Numbered from the stretch's first letter, positions 17,823 through 26,774 are shown. The stretch: 64,000 nucleotides of DNA from GCA-2794515 sp033763335 (GCA_033763335.1 JANRKU010000080.1:54508-118507); one strand, 5' to 3'. The notes: generated by a model not told the origin, from the sequence alone. Numbers and translations: made by a program.

Positions 17823-19322
17823 ATGGAAAATTATCAAAAGTTAGTCGAAAAACTTGCAAAAATTAATGCCTTACGCAACTCATCGGCTGTGTTGGAATGG
17901 GATTTATCGGTTTATATGCCTCCTGCTGGTGCAGAAGCCCGTGCCAATCATTTAGCCGTTTTGCAAGAACTCGCTCATCAGTATTTTACGGACGATGAAA
18001 CAGGCAAGCTCATTCATGCGGCGCAGATGGAAGTCGAAGGGATGCCTTATGAATCGGATGAAGCCAGCCTTGTGCGGATTGTCGCGCTCGATTATCAAGA
18101 CGAAATCAAACTCCCCGCCGATTTGGTATCTGACCTGTCTCGTGCCACCACCAATGCTCATCATGTTTGGGCAAAAGCGCGTGAAGATAATAATTTTAGC
18201 GCCTTCATCCCCGCCTTAGAACAAATTATGGCGCTCAAACATAGAACCGCAGAGTATTTGGGATACGAGAGCAACCCCTATGATGCCTTATTGGGCAATT
18301 ACGATAGAGGCATTAATACGGCAATGCTGAAAGCCATTTTTGATGGTCATAAGCCACAACTCATTTCCCTTATTGCCGATATTGGCAAAGTGGCAGGGCG
18401 CGTGAGTGATAGCTTGGTGCATGGCTCATTCCCCGTAGATGCACAACGCGCATTTTCGTTGCAAGTCCTCAATGCCATTGGCTTCAATTTTGAACGGGGT
18501 CGCTTGGATATTGCCGTTCACCCATTTGCCATCAATTTTTCGCGCGATGATGTGCGCCTCACCACCCGCTACGATGAAAATTGGCTCAATCCTGCCCTCT
18601 TTGGCAGTATGCACGAAGCGGGTCATGGCATGTATGAGCAAGGTGTCGCCCCCGCATTAGATGGCGGTTGGCTGGGCAGTGGCACATCGCTTAGTGTACA
18701 TGAATCACAATCGCGCCTCTGGGAAAATTTGGTGGGACGTAGCAAAGGCTTTTGGACATGGGCGCTCCCCATCTTTAAGCAACATTTCCCCCACATGGCG
18801 CATGTGACGCTGGATGAGCTATATAAGGCAATTAACAAGGTGGAACGCTCTTTCATCCGTGTAGAAGCTGATGAAGCCACCTATAACCTCCATATCATGT
18901 TACGTTTTGAACTGGAAAATGATTTGCTCAATGGGCGTGTGGCAATCAAAGACCTCCCCCGTGAATGGAATGGTCGCTTTGAGCAATTCTTTGGGATAAC
19001 ACCCCCAACCGATGCGCTGGGTGTTTTGCAAGATGTCCATTGGTCGGCGGGGTTGGTTGGCTATTTCCCAACCTATGCGCTTGGGAATTTGCTCTCGGTG
19101 CAATATTTTAACCAAGCGGTGAAAGACAATCCGAGCATCCCCAGTGAAATCGAAGCTGGCAAATTTGACACCCTACTCAAATGGCTACAAACCAATATTC
19201 ACCAACATGGGCGCAAATTTAATACGGATGAATTGACCAAGCATGTGACAGGTGAAGGCATCAACTCCGCGCCATATATCGCTTATTTGCAAAAGAAATT
19301 TGGCGAGATATACGGGCTATAA
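17823..19322 (+). CDS. Carboxypeptidase Taq (M32 family) metallopeptidase
   Basis: The protein has 499 residues, the usual full length. It removes C-terminal amino acids from peptides in the cytoplasm with a metal bound by the HExxH motif, here HEAGH (264-268) within MHEAGHGMYEQG. The downstream family motif HESQSRLWEN is present, and the N-terminal SSAVLEWDLSVYMPPAGAEARA matches family sequences. AAGGA precedes the ATG. It is a single-gene transcript with a promoter upstream and a palindrome doublet downstream. Confidence 0.93.
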   Translation: MENYQKLVEKLAKINALRNSSAVLEWDLSVYMPPAGAEARANHLAVLQELAHQYFTDDETGKLIHAAQMEVEGMPYESDEASLVRIVALDYQDEIKLPADLVSDLSRATTNAHHVWAKAREDNNFSAFIPALEQIMALKHRTAEYLGYESNPYDALLGNYDRGINTAMLKAIFDGHKPQLISLIADIGKVAGRVSDSLVHGSFPVDAQRAFSLQVLNAIGFNFERGRLDIAVHPFAINFSRDDVRLTTRYDENWLNPALFGSMHEAGHGMYEQGVAPALDGGWLGSGTSLSVHESQSRLWENLVGRSKGFWTWALPIFKQHFPHMAHVTLDELYKAINKVERSFIRVEADEATYNLHIMLRFELENDLLNGRVAIKDLPREWNGRFEQFFGITPPTDALGVLQDVHWSAGLVGYFPTYALGNLLSVQYFNQAVKDNPSIPSEIEAGKFDTLLKWLQTNIHQHGRKFNTDELTKHVTGEGINSAPYIAYLQKKFGEIYGL

Positions 19323-19357
19323 AACCGTTATAGTGAAACAAATACGGTATTTGGGCT

Positions 19358-19452
19358 GTGGCTGACATACGACCCTAACGGGTCTAGTACAGCCACTACA
19401 TCCCCCCAAATAGGCATGTCGTAATGGCGGACTAGCAAAGCATATGTCCGCC
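19358..19452. repeat. REPIN-like palindrome doublet 3
   Basis: Hairpins at 19358-19396 and 19426-19452 lie in inverted orientation. The arms are GTGGCTGACATACG/CTAGTACAGCCAC and GGCGGACTAG/CATATGTCCGCC. The inner parts are ACCCTAACGGGT and CAAAG. The spacer is about 29 bases and the centres are about 62 bases apart. It lies in the 241-base gap between two plus-strand genes. Confidence 0.8.
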
Positions 19453-19563
19453 ACAGATTAAAAATATTTTACACCGTCCTTACTAACCCTAAATTTGACA
19501 AAATAAACGTGTTTTGTCATTCTCATTTCACATAAGGCGTGTGATTATCCAAAAGGAGAAAAA

Positions 19564-20328
19564 ATGACCTTCAAACAATTGCATGAACAAGCAGAACCCC
19601 TTCTCATTGGCAATGTTTGGGATGTGACGAGTGCTAAAATTTTTGAAAGCCTCAATTTTTTGGCAGTAGCCACGTCTAGCGCCGCCCTTGCCCATACACT
19701 GGGGTATGAAGACGGCGAAAACCTTCCTTTTGCAGAATTGGAATTCATCGTCAAGCGGATAATATCGTCTATAACGATACCCCTATCGGTTGATATTGAG
19801 GGGGGATTTAGTCGTGATGCACATGTCATCGCAGATTACATCGAAAGGCTCTTTAATCTTGGTGTTGTCGGGTTAAATATAGAAGATTCATTCATGCGTG
19901 GCAAACGACAACTCCTGCCTGCGGATGAATTTCAAGCCATACTGACCGTCATCAAAAATGATTTGGCAAAGAAAAATATTGATATTTTCATCAATGTTCG
20001 GACAGACCCGTTTCTTATTAAATTGCCCAATGCCCTTGAAGAAGCGATAACCCGTATTCACCTCTATGAGCAGATTGATATTGGTGGCATTTTTGTGCCA
20101 TGTATCGAAAAAGAGTCTGATATTTCGCACGTTGTTGGAGCAACCAAATTACCCATCAATGTTTTATGTATGCCCCAATTACCAGATTTTGAAACCCTAA
20201 AACGGCTTGGCGTAAAAAGAATCAGCATGGGAAATTCTATCCATTGGGCAATGTATCAACAGTTTAAGAAAACAGTTTCGAGCATTGTCTCAGAAAAATC
20301 ATTTAGCCCTGTTTTCGACGGAAATTAA
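19564..20328 (+). CDS. Isocitrate lyase/PEP mutase superfamily protein
   Basis: The protein has 254 residues and is cytoplasmic. The start FKQLHEQAEPLLIGNVWDV matches the PEP mutase-like branch. It continues with AVATSSAALAHTLGYEDGE, the metal-ligand strand LSVDIEGGFSRD and VGLNIEDS. A catalytic KKCGH loop as in isocitrate lyase is not seen; the equivalent region is short (FMRGKRQLL). Such proteins cleave or form C-C or C-P bonds of 2-hydroxyacids, for example oxaloacetate or methylisocitrate-type substrates; the substrate is unassigned. A strong AAAAGGAG lies before the ATG. The gene is more AT-rich than its neighbours by eye, which suggests it may have been acquired. Confidence 0.82.
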   Translation: MTFKQLHEQAEPLLIGNVWDVTSAKIFESLNFLAVATSSAALAHTLGYEDGENLPFAELEFIVKRIISSITIPLSVDIEGGFSRDAHVIADYIERLFNLGVVGLNIEDSFMRGKRQLLPADEFQAILTVIKNDLAKKNIDIFINVRTDPFLIKLPNALEEAITRIHLYEQIDIGGIFVPCIEKESDISHVVGATKLPINVLCMPQLPDFETLKRLGVKRISMGNSIHWAMYQQFKKTVSSIVSEKSFSPVFDGN

Positions 20329-20359
20329 TCAACAAGAATGGCGATTTATCAAAATCGGT

Positions 20360-20365
20360 TATAAT
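20360..20365 (+). promoter_or_regulatory. -10 element (TATAAT) before Uma2 copy 2
   Basis: A perfect TATAAT lies 32 bases before the ATG. No convincing -35 box is seen. Confidence 0.4.
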
Positions 20366-20396
20366 GTGCATAAATGGGTGTAGGAGTGATTTATAA

Positions 20397-20969
20397 ATGG
20401 TTCTCGAAGCGCAAAAACGCATGACCAGCGCCGAATTTGATGAATGGGTTCATTTACAAGACGCACATGATGATATTTTTGAATTTATTGGTGGGGAGAT
20501 ATTTCAAATGCCATCTAACGGCTTTTCGTCTATGATTGCCACACGCATCATCATTCGCATTGGCATTTATCTCCTACAACATGATATTGGCTATCTGACA
20601 ACCGAAGCAGGTGGATACAAAATTGGGGATGAACGCTATGTGCCAGATGTGGCATTTGTTTTGTATCAAAAACAAAAACAACCCAATAAAAAAGGCTATA
20701 ACGATGTTGTGCCAGATTTAGTTGTAGAAGTCGTATCCGATAGCATGAATAAGCGAGAATGGAACGCATTAGTGCGTAAAATCACGGGTTATCTGAATGC
20801 AGGAGTCATTGTTTGGATAGTAGACCCAGAAGAAAAGACCATTGAAATTCATCAATATGGCTCAGAAGTTAGGGTATTAAGCATCACCGACACACTCACT
20901 GCCCCGACCCTACTACCCGATTTTACCCTGCCTTTGCAAGATGTTTTTGTCATAACAACGAATGATTAA
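20397..20969 (+). CDS. Uma2 family (DUF820) putative nuclease, copy 2
   Basis: The protein has 190 residues. Core motifs are EFDEW near the N-terminus, YVPDVAFVLYQKQ, PDLVVEVVSDSMN and VIVWIVDPEEKTIEIHQ. It is clearly paralogous to the genes at 8008 and 25475. AGGAG lies upstream of the ATG. No toxin-antitoxin or transposase partner is adjacent. As with the other copies the biochemical role is unproven. Confidence 0.85.
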   Translation: MVLEAQKRMTSAEFDEWVHLQDAHDDIFEFIGGEIFQMPSNGFSSMIATRIIIRIGIYLLQHDIGYLTTEAGGYKIGDERYVPDVAFVLYQKQKQPNKKGYNDVVPDLVVEVVSDSMNKREWNALVRKITGYLNAGVIVWIVDPEEKTIEIHQYGSEVRVLSITDTLTAPTLLPDFTLPLQDVFVITTND

Positions 20970-20975
20970 GGTAAT

Positions 20976-21004
20976 TTGACACATCCTTAAAAGCGGATTA
21001 AACT
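20976..21004 (+). promoter_or_regulatory. Strong sigma-70-type promoter of a short transcript
   Basis: A perfect TTGACA (20976-20981), 17 bases, then TAAACT (20999-21004). Transcription should begin near 21011. Confidence 0.65.
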
Positions 21005-21010
21005 ATGGGT

Positions 21011-21134
21011 ATGTGGAGAGAACATAAACCCGTTAGGTGAGGAAAAAAATACATGATGTTGAAATTATCTCTACAACTCAATAAAAAATTACCCTAAAAC
21101 ACGCGAGCGCAACCATGCCGCGTGTTTTTTTATT
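21011..21134 (+). ncRNA. Candidate short transcript (leader RNA or sRNA, about 120 nt)
   Basis: The segment is bounded by a near-consensus promoter and by an intrinsic terminator at 21098-21134 (AACACGCG/CGCGTGTT stem plus seven T). Inside is a 14-codon reading frame at 21053-21097 (MMLKLSLQLNKKLP) with AGGTGAGG upstream of its ATG. It could be an attenuation leader for the SWIM-like gene that starts 39 bases later, an independent small RNA, or a gene for a 14-residue peptide. The string CGTTAGGTGAGG resembles the 5' end of M-box magnesium riboswitches, but the rest of that fold is absent. Confidence 0.5.
21098..21134 (+). terminator. Intrinsic terminator upstream of the SWIM-like gene
   Basis: The GC-rich stem AACACGCG/CGCGTGTT is closed by a roughly 14-base loop and followed by a T-run (21125-21131). 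Confidence 0.8.
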
Positions 21135-21172
21135 CGTTATAAATCGTTAGTAAGTACAAAGGAGATAACATA

Positions 21173-21682
21173 ATGGATTACAGTTTAATCGGCAAAATTC
21201 AAAAAGCTAAACAATATGCAGAAGAACCAGAACGGGTAACATTTGTCAGCTTTGCAGTGGAATTTAGAGGGGATAATGACACCTATACCGTCACCCTCAG
21301 TTCCGAAGGATGGCATTGCACCAGTGCAGGATTCAGACGCTATGGCATCTCCCCCCAAATTATGGCGATGGAGCGCATGTTTGCCCCCATGCTCAAGCGT
21401 GAACCCCTCCATTATGCGGATGGGCAAAATGTGGTGAGCGATGTGGATAAAGCCACACGCTATTCCAAAGAACCAGAACGGGTACGCTTTTTGGCATTTG
21501 AAGCCGATTTTGAAGGCGACCATAACACCTATCATATTAGCTATGAAGATGGCAAATGGGATTGTGATAACCCCTATTTCCAAACACATCGCATTTGTAG
21601 CCACACCATGGCGATGGAACGCCTTTTACAAGGGATGGTCAAACCTGTTTCCTTAGAACACAATATCACCGAAGAATCTTAG
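21173..21682 (+). CDS. Tandem-duplicated protein with SWIM-like zinc finger remnants
   Basis: The protein has 169 residues made of two about 82-residue repeats. Both share K-A-x-x-Y-x-x-EPERV, FEGD(H/N)xxY, W(H/D)C and MAMER. The second half has WDC-x9-ICSHTMAMERLL, which resembles a SWIM-type zinc finger (CxCxnCxH). In the first half the matching residues read WHC...GISPQIMAMERM, so the distal Cys and His are lost and only one repeat could bind metal. SWIM fingers are DNA- or protein-interaction modules. The function is unknown. AAAGGAG lies before the ATG and a short terminated transcript ends 39 bases upstream. Confidence 0.7.
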   Translation: MDYSLIGKIQKAKQYAEEPERVTFVSFAVEFRGDNDTYTVTLSSEGWHCTSAGFRRYGISPQIMAMERMFAPMLKREPLHYADGQNVVSDVDKATRYSKEPERVRFLAFEADFEGDHNTYHISYEDGKWDCDNPYFQTHRICSHTMAMERLLQGMVKPVSLEHNITEES

Positions 21683-21708
21683 TCTTATATCCCCTATAAA
21701 TTACCTCT

Positions 21709-21736
21709 GTAAGGGTGCAATATGTTGCGCCCTTAC
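21709..21736. repeat. GTAAGGG palindrome, GCAATATGTTGC variant
   Basis: The arms GTAAGGGTGC and GCGCCCTTAC have one G-T pair. It belongs to the family with copies at 13195, 14260, 42953 and 57848. Confidence 0.8.
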
Positions 21737-21791
21737 AGTATTCCTCGCTTCAATACAGCACCTTTATGTGTTCTATATAAGAAATGTATAG

Positions 21792-21827
21792 ATATTTCCT
21801 AAAAAGCGAAAGTTTTAGAGGAAATAT
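21792..21827. repeat. Hairpin upstream of kinase gene 2
   Basis: ATATTTCCTAAAA pairs with TTTTAG-AGGAAATAT, 13 pairs with a two-base bulge, around AGCGAAAG. It lies 49 bases before the kinase ATG, without a following T-run. An operator or leader structure is possible. Confidence 0.4.
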
Positions 21828-21875
21828 GCGTCATAATAAAGGGTGTATTGCACGTCATCATAAGGAATTCATACG

Positions 21876-24800
21876 ATGATTATCGGGACACGTTACGAAG
21901 TTCAAAAACAAATTGGCGTTGGGGGTATGGGGACGGTCTATAAGGGACTCGATACACAAACAGGAACTGTGGTTGCCATCAAACAACTCAAGCCTGAAGT
22001 GATTCGTGCCGACCCGCATCAACTCAACCGATTCATCCGCGAAGGCGAATTGCTTCGCCAACTCAACCATCCCAACATCGTCAAAATGTTGGATGCAATT
22101 GACCATGAAGAAAATCACTATTTGGTCATGGAATACGTAGCGGGTGGGTCTTTACATGAAGTGTTGCAAAAAAGCGCACGCCTATCCCCACAGCGCGTCT
22201 TATATACTGCGTTAGATGTGGCAGATGCCCTCACACGGGCGCATCGGCTCAATGTGTTGCACCGCGATATTAAACCCGCCAATGTGCTACTGGATGCCGA
22301 TGGCACACCCCGCCTGACCGATTTTGGCATGGCACGGGTCGAAAATGCCAATGCCGCCATCACCGAAGAAGGCACAATTGTCGGCACGCTCGCCTATTTA
22401 AGCCCAGAAGCACTTTCTGGCGGGGATGTGGATGAGCGCAGTGATATTTGGGCATTTGGCATTATGCTCTATGAAATGTTAGCGGGGGAACGTCCTTTTA
22501 ATCTAAACAACCCTGGTCAATTGATTAATGCTATCCTCACCGCACCTATTCCAGATTTGGAACAATTGCGCCCCGATTTGCCTGTATCGCTCGTAGACCT
22601 CATCAACCGTATGCTCAAACGGGATGTGCAAGCGCGTATCCCCAGCGTGCGCCTCATTGGTGCTGAACTAGAATCTATCATACGGGGTGGGACGACCACA
22701 TCCATCCAATATGTACCATCTGCCGATGAATCGGATAGATTTGATACCGATAATTTTACGCCTCTTGCCCCTGCTACGAGCAGAATCACCCCACCCCATA
22801 ACCTACCTACACAACCAACCACATTTGTGGGGCGTGAAGATGAAATTGAAGCCGTAGAAAAATTGGTGAATAGCGAATCTGCCCGTCTCATCACCCTTGT
22901 GGGTGTCGGTGGAATCGGAAAAACTCGGTTGGCGTTGGAAGTCGCAGAACGATTTGTCCGCCCAACCCATGACAGCTCCATGCACAATCTCCTTTTTTCT
23001 GACGGGGTATTTTTTGTGCCGCTCGCCCCTGTTGAAGACGGCGAGACACTCATCAAAACCCTCGCTGACCATCTGAAAATGACCTTTGCAGGGACAGATT
23101 CTGCACGGGCGCAATTGCTCAATTATTTGGCAGAAAAACGCTTGCTCATCATCCTAGATAATTTTGAGCATTTAGCCTCACAAGCCGATTTGCTCTCAGA
23201 TATTATGAAATCTGCGCCAAATATCAAATTATTGGTGACATCCCGCGAGTTATTACGCCTGCGCGGGGAACAATTGTATGAAGTGCCATCCATGAATATG
23301 GCAACGCTCGACATGCCGTTAGAACTGATAGAGGCTCATTGCGCCACCCAACTTTTCATCCAATCGGCAAAACGGGTCGCGCCCAATTTTGAATTTGATG
23401 AGACCACTGCCCCCCATGTTGTGCGGATTACCAACATCGTCGGCGGGTTGCCATTGGGGATTGAATTATCTGCCGCATGGCTCGAAATGTTGCCCATTGA
23501 GGAAATTAGCGATGAAATCGAAAAGAGTCTCGACTTTTTAGAGACCGATTTGCGCGATGTGCCAGAGCGTCAACGCAGTTTACGCGCTGTATTTGATTAT
23601 TCGTGGAATTTACTCACAGATGATGAACGCGAAGTCTTTACCAAGCTGTCTATTTTTAAGGGTGGCTTTGAGCGCGAAGCGGCGCATAAAGTGGCAGGGG
23701 CATCGCTCCGCGCCCTGACCAGTTTGGTCAATAAATCGCTCATACAACGCTTCCCCAATGGGCGTTATGGGCTTAATAAGGTGTTGAGCCAATATGCCGA
23801 AGAAATCCTCAAAAAACGCCCTGATATTCACGAGGTAAAAGGGAATCATGGCATGTATTTTGGCGAATTGCTCCAAAAGGCAATCCCGCTATTTAATACA
23901 CGCAAAGAAAAAATGGCAATTGAGATGATAGACACTGAATGGGATAACATCCGCCACGCCCTAAATCATGCGATGGAAGCAGGCATGTGCGATGAGGTCG
24001 GGATGGTCTCTTATTCCCTGTTGATGTATTACGTCAATCGTAGCCTGTTCAAAGAAGGACGTGATATGTTCCATCGGCTCGCCGAGATGATGAAAGAGCA
24101 TCGTGGCGAGGATGACCTCTATTGGCGTATACGGGTATATCAAGCATGGCTGATGAGCCGTTTGGGAGATTATTCCGATTCGTGGGCATATGTCGCCCCT
24201 GCCGAAGCCTATTTTAAGAAAAATAACGTCCTCACTGATATGGGCGAGACGCTCAATTTGATGAGCTATGTCAAAATGATGCAAGGCGATTATGCAACAT
24301 CGGTCGCGTATGCCGAAGAAGCCATGACCTATAGTGAAAACGCCCCACAAAAACACCTCACATGGTATATGTCGCATGGCAATTTGGGTTATGCCGAATT
24401 TTTGCGTGGCAATCAACAAAAAGCACTTGCCATCTATGAGGAAATCATCAAGCGTATTTATGCCACAGATGATTATTCACCCAATGGTGTTGCCTATATG
24501 CTCAACAATAAAGGCGAAATTTTGCGGGCAATGGGCAAATATGACGAGGCACTTGCATTATTCCAAGAAGCCTATGGTATTTTTGAAGCACACAACATCA
24601 AACGTGGCATGGCATTCACTCTCAACAACATCGGCGGTGTCGAAATTGCTAATGAGAACAACGAGACTGCCCAACCCTATTACCAACGGGCATATGAACT
24701 CAATAAAGAAATTGGCGACCAAAACGGGATAGCCCATTCGCTTTCTGCATTAGGCAATAATCAGATGTATTTGGGAAATCCCAAAGAGGCTAAAGCCTAT

Positions 24801-25478
24801 TATGAAAAAAGCCTGTCTATCCGCAGAAAAATTGGTGAATTGCGCGGTATTGCCGATTCTCTAACCGATTTGGGGCGTTTATATGGGTTGCTCAACGATT
24901 ACCAAACTGCCCTCAAAAATTTTAAGGAAGCAGAGGCAATATATCGCCAAATTCAGGAATTAGACGGATTGGGTAGCGCCCTCGTGAGCATTGCCTCGAC
25001 ACATGCCATCTTAAATCAAAAAGAGGATGCCTATCGGGTAATGGATGAGGTGACGGCATTAACAAGTCAGATTGGCAATAATTTTGCTAATCTCATTATC
25101 GCTTTCATCAAAACAGAATTCGCTATCATGGAAAATCAGTTAGATGATGCCGAAAAGATGTTAGAGGGCTTACTGATTTATCGGGATGAAATCAGTTTTA
25201 CATTCAAATTGCTGTTATTAGGCACAAAAGCCGAAATTTTGACAAAACGTGGCAATCTTGAGCAAGCACTGGAAATTTTGATGGTATTCCATGCCAATTC
25301 AGAACGCGCACAAGGCTTCCTGCGGATGTTTGCGCCATTTGCACTCCAACAAATTAATGCCCTAGATGCGACTTTGCAAAAAGAAGTGCCATCAGAAATT
25401 CGCCAACGGGTCGAAAAAAGCACCAAACAAGGGTCAGTGGATGCCCTATTCACAAAATGGTTTGAAGTGACAGTCTAA
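21876..25478 (+). CDS. Ser/Thr protein kinase - STAND ATPase - TPR protein 2
   Basis: The protein has 1200 residues and is a paralogue of the protein at 1095. The kinase domain (about 1-270) has GVGGMGTVYKG, VAIKQLKPE, HRDIKPANVLL, DFGMARV and SPEAL in the APE position. The STAND ATPase follows with FVGREDEI, Walker A GVGGIGKTRLA (near 344-354) and Walker B LLIILDNFEHLA. A winged-helix-like segment contains FDYSWNLL. The C-terminal third (about 780-1120) holds canonical TPRs such as GIAHSLSALGNNQMYLGNPK. No membrane segment. AAGGAAT precedes the ATG. The 3' end overlaps the convergent Uma2 gene by 4 bases. It probably senses a ligand through the TPRs and gates kinase activity; the trigger and targets are unknown. 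Confidence 0.9.
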   Translation: MIIGTRYEVQKQIGVGGMGTVYKGLDTQTGTVVAIKQLKPEVIRADPHQLNRFIREGELLRQLNHPNIVKMLDAIDHEENHYLVMEYVAGGSLHEVLQKSARLSPQRVLYTALDVADALTRAHRLNVLHRDIKPANVLLDADGTPRLTDFGMARVENANAAITEEGTIVGTLAYLSPEALSGGDVDERSDIWAFGIMLYEMLAGERPFNLNNPGQLINAILTAPIPDLEQLRPDLPVSLVDLINRMLKRDVQARIPSVRLIGAELESIIRGGTTTSIQYVPSADESDRFDTDNFTPLAPATSRITPPHNLPTQPTTFVGREDEIEAVEKLVNSESARLITLVGVGGIGKTRLALEVAERFVRPTHDSSMHNLLFSDGVFFVPLAPVEDGETLIKTLADHLKMTFAGTDSARAQLLNYLAEKRLLIILDNFEHLASQADLLSDIMKSAPNIKLLVTSRELLRLRGEQLYEVPSMNMATLDMPLELIEAHCATQLFIQSAKRVAPNFEFDETTAPHVVRITNIVGGLPLGIELSAAWLEMLPIEEISDEIEKSLDFLETDLRDVPERQRSLRAVFDYSWNLLTDDEREVFTKLSIFKGGFEREAAHKVAGASLRALTSLVNKSLIQRFPNGRYGLNKVLSQYAEEILKKRPDIHEVKGNHGMYFGELLQKAIPLFNTRKEKMAIEMIDTEWDNIRHALNHAMEAGMCDEVGMVSYSLLMYYVNRSLFKEGRDMFHRLAEMMKEHRGEDDLYWRIRVYQAWLMSRLGDYSDSWAYVAPAEAYFKKNNVLTDMGETLNLMSYVKMMQGDYATSVAYAEEAMTYSENAPQKHLTWYMSHGNLGYAEFLRGNQQKALAIYEEIIKRIYATDDYSPNGVAYMLNNKGEILRAMGKYDEALALFQEAYGIFEAHNIKRGMAFTLNNIGGVEIANENNETAQPYYQRAYELNKEIGDQNGIAHSLSALGNNQMYLGNPKEAKAYYEKSLSIRRKIGELRGIADSLTDLGRLYGLLNDYQTALKNFKEAEAIYRQIQELDGLGSALVSIASTHAILNQKEDAYRVMDEVTALTSQIGNNFANLIIAFIKTEFAIMENQLDDAEKMLEGLLIYRDEISFTFKLLLLGTKAEILTKRGNLEQALEILMVFHANSERAQGFLRMFAPFALQQINALDATLQKEVPSEIRQRVEKSTKQGSVDALFTKWFEVTV

Positions 25479-26041
25479 GCAAAAATATCGGCAATCTTGA
25501 GGCGGAAATTGGGGAATAGGCTTTCCGCCTCAAGGGTGTCGTTTATACCCAATGTTTTAACATCTTGCCCCCGTTGATAAATATCTACTGTCTTATCATC
25601 AGTATCCACCACCCATACGATAACACCAGCATTGATATAACTATTGATTTTTTTCAACAATTTTTTCCATTCAATACTATTGTCTGTGTTGGATACGACC
25701 TCTATTGCCAATTCTGGTGGAAGAACATTATATCCCCGTGTGGTTAATTCGACTTGTTTGGCATACGAGATATAGCCCACATCTGGCACAAAGCGTTCAT
25801 CCGCCACTTTGTAACCACCATCTGCGCCTGTTAGATGACCAATGTTGTTTTGTAGTAAATAAACCCCGATGAGTATTCCTATTCGCATCCCAATTTTAGA
25901 CGCATACGGATTTGATGCCACTTCATATACCTCCCCATGGATATACTCATATTGTACATCGGTTATATTGCCAAGTTCAGCCATCCATGCGTCAAATTCG
26001 GCTACAGTCATGGTCTTTTTGGCTTGCATTTCTAGGGTCAT
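25475..26041 (-). CDS. Uma2 family (DUF820) putative nuclease, copy 3
   Basis: The protein has 188 residues with AEFDAWM, ERFVPDVGYISYAKQ, PPELAIEVVSNTDN and VIVWVVDTDDKTVDIYQ. The nuclease-like aspartate is conserved in PDVGY, while the PPDL of copy 1 reads PPEL. GAGG lies 10 bases before the ATG. It overlaps the end of the convergent kinase gene, so no terminator separates them. Confidence 0.85.
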   Translation of the reverse strand: MTLEMQAKKTMTVAEFDAWMAELGNITDVQYEYIHGEVYEVASNPYASKIGMRIGILIGVYLLQNNIGHLTGADGGYKVADERFVPDVGYISYAKQVELTTRGYNVLPPELAIEVVSNTDNSIEWKKLLKKINSYINAGVIVWVVDTDDKTVDIYQRGQDVKTLGINDTLEAESLFPNFRLKIADIFA

Positions 26042-26084
26042 ATCATAGTTACCTCGTCAAACTATTTTTATCAGTATAGCATAA

Positions 26085-26690
26085 TCATATCAATCCCAAT
26101 TCAACCACATGCTCTGTGGCGATATGCTCCAGCGCAATCAACCATACACTCCACCCCACCGCAATATTGGGGATAATATCCCCTGTATTCAGCCGTTTGC
26201 GCCAAATTTTAGTGCGTTCTATGCGCTCTGCGTTCAATAACATCGGGTTGGTGAACATTTCATAGACGGTGGTGGTCGTTTCTATGGCAAAGGCACGCAT
26301 TTTATCCCATGACCACGTTTTTTGTTGCTCGGCAAAATAGGCATTAAATCCATCAATTGAGCCAAAGGTCGGCATAGACCCATCCAACGCCACATACCCG
26401 TCCAAACTGGTCATGAGGCGTGGGTGTTCCAAACCAATGAGCATATCGCTGGCACTGAGGATGATAAACCGTTCCCATTCGGCAATATGCCCCGCAATTT
26501 GCAATACGGTGCGGTGGTCATCGCCAACGGTCACAGGGGTGAGTGCTTCGGCTTCCGTCATGGTCTTGAGCCGATTCACATAATGATTCATCGCCTGTGT
26601 ATGCAAATTTGTCATGCCTGCATGACGGTCTTTGGCGGGAAGCGCCATAATCTCATGAACTTTGGGATAAAATTCGTCTGGGTGCATCAT
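26085..26690 (-). CDS. DinB-like superfamily protein
   Basis: The protein has 201 residues, all-helical by pattern. The metal-site histidines of the DinB/YfiT four-helix bundle are visible in LQIAGHIAEWERF and at the C-terminus in ALEHIATEHVVEL. Members include thiol-dependent transferases and stress proteins; the substrate is unknown. I place the start at ATG 26690 because AAAGAGG lies just before it; an extended frame from 26747 would add 19 residues across the terminator region. An adjacent second ATG (26687) is an equally good start. Confidence 0.65.
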   Translation of the reverse strand: MMHPDEFYPKVHEIMALPAKDRHAGMTNLHTQAMNHYVNRLKTMTEAEALTPVTVGDDHRTVLQIAGHIAEWERFIILSASDMLIGLEHPRLMTSLDGYVALDGSMPTFGSIDGFNAYFAEQQKTWSWDKMRAFAIETTTTVYEMFTNPMLLNAERIERTKIWRKRLNTGDIIPNIAVGWSVWLIALEHIATEHVVELGLI

Positions 26691-26746
26691 AAAAGCCTCT
26701 TTTATCGTCATCATGTTAATCCCATAATATAGCCCATTATATAACA

Positions 26747-26774
26747 AAACAGACCCCCGTTTGGGGGTCTGTTG
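26747..26774 (-). terminator. Terminator downstream of the giant surface protein gene
   Basis: A perfect stem AACAGACCCCC/GGGGGTCTGTT has a 4-base loop. On the minus strand it is followed by TTTGTTATATA. It lies about 50 bases past the stop of the 3290-residue protein. Confidence 0.75.

Noticed and set aside
21033..21052. M-box (magnesium) riboswitch
   Set aside because: Only the short string CGTTAGGTGAGG matches; the conserved helices and the rest of the roughly 160-nt fold are absent.
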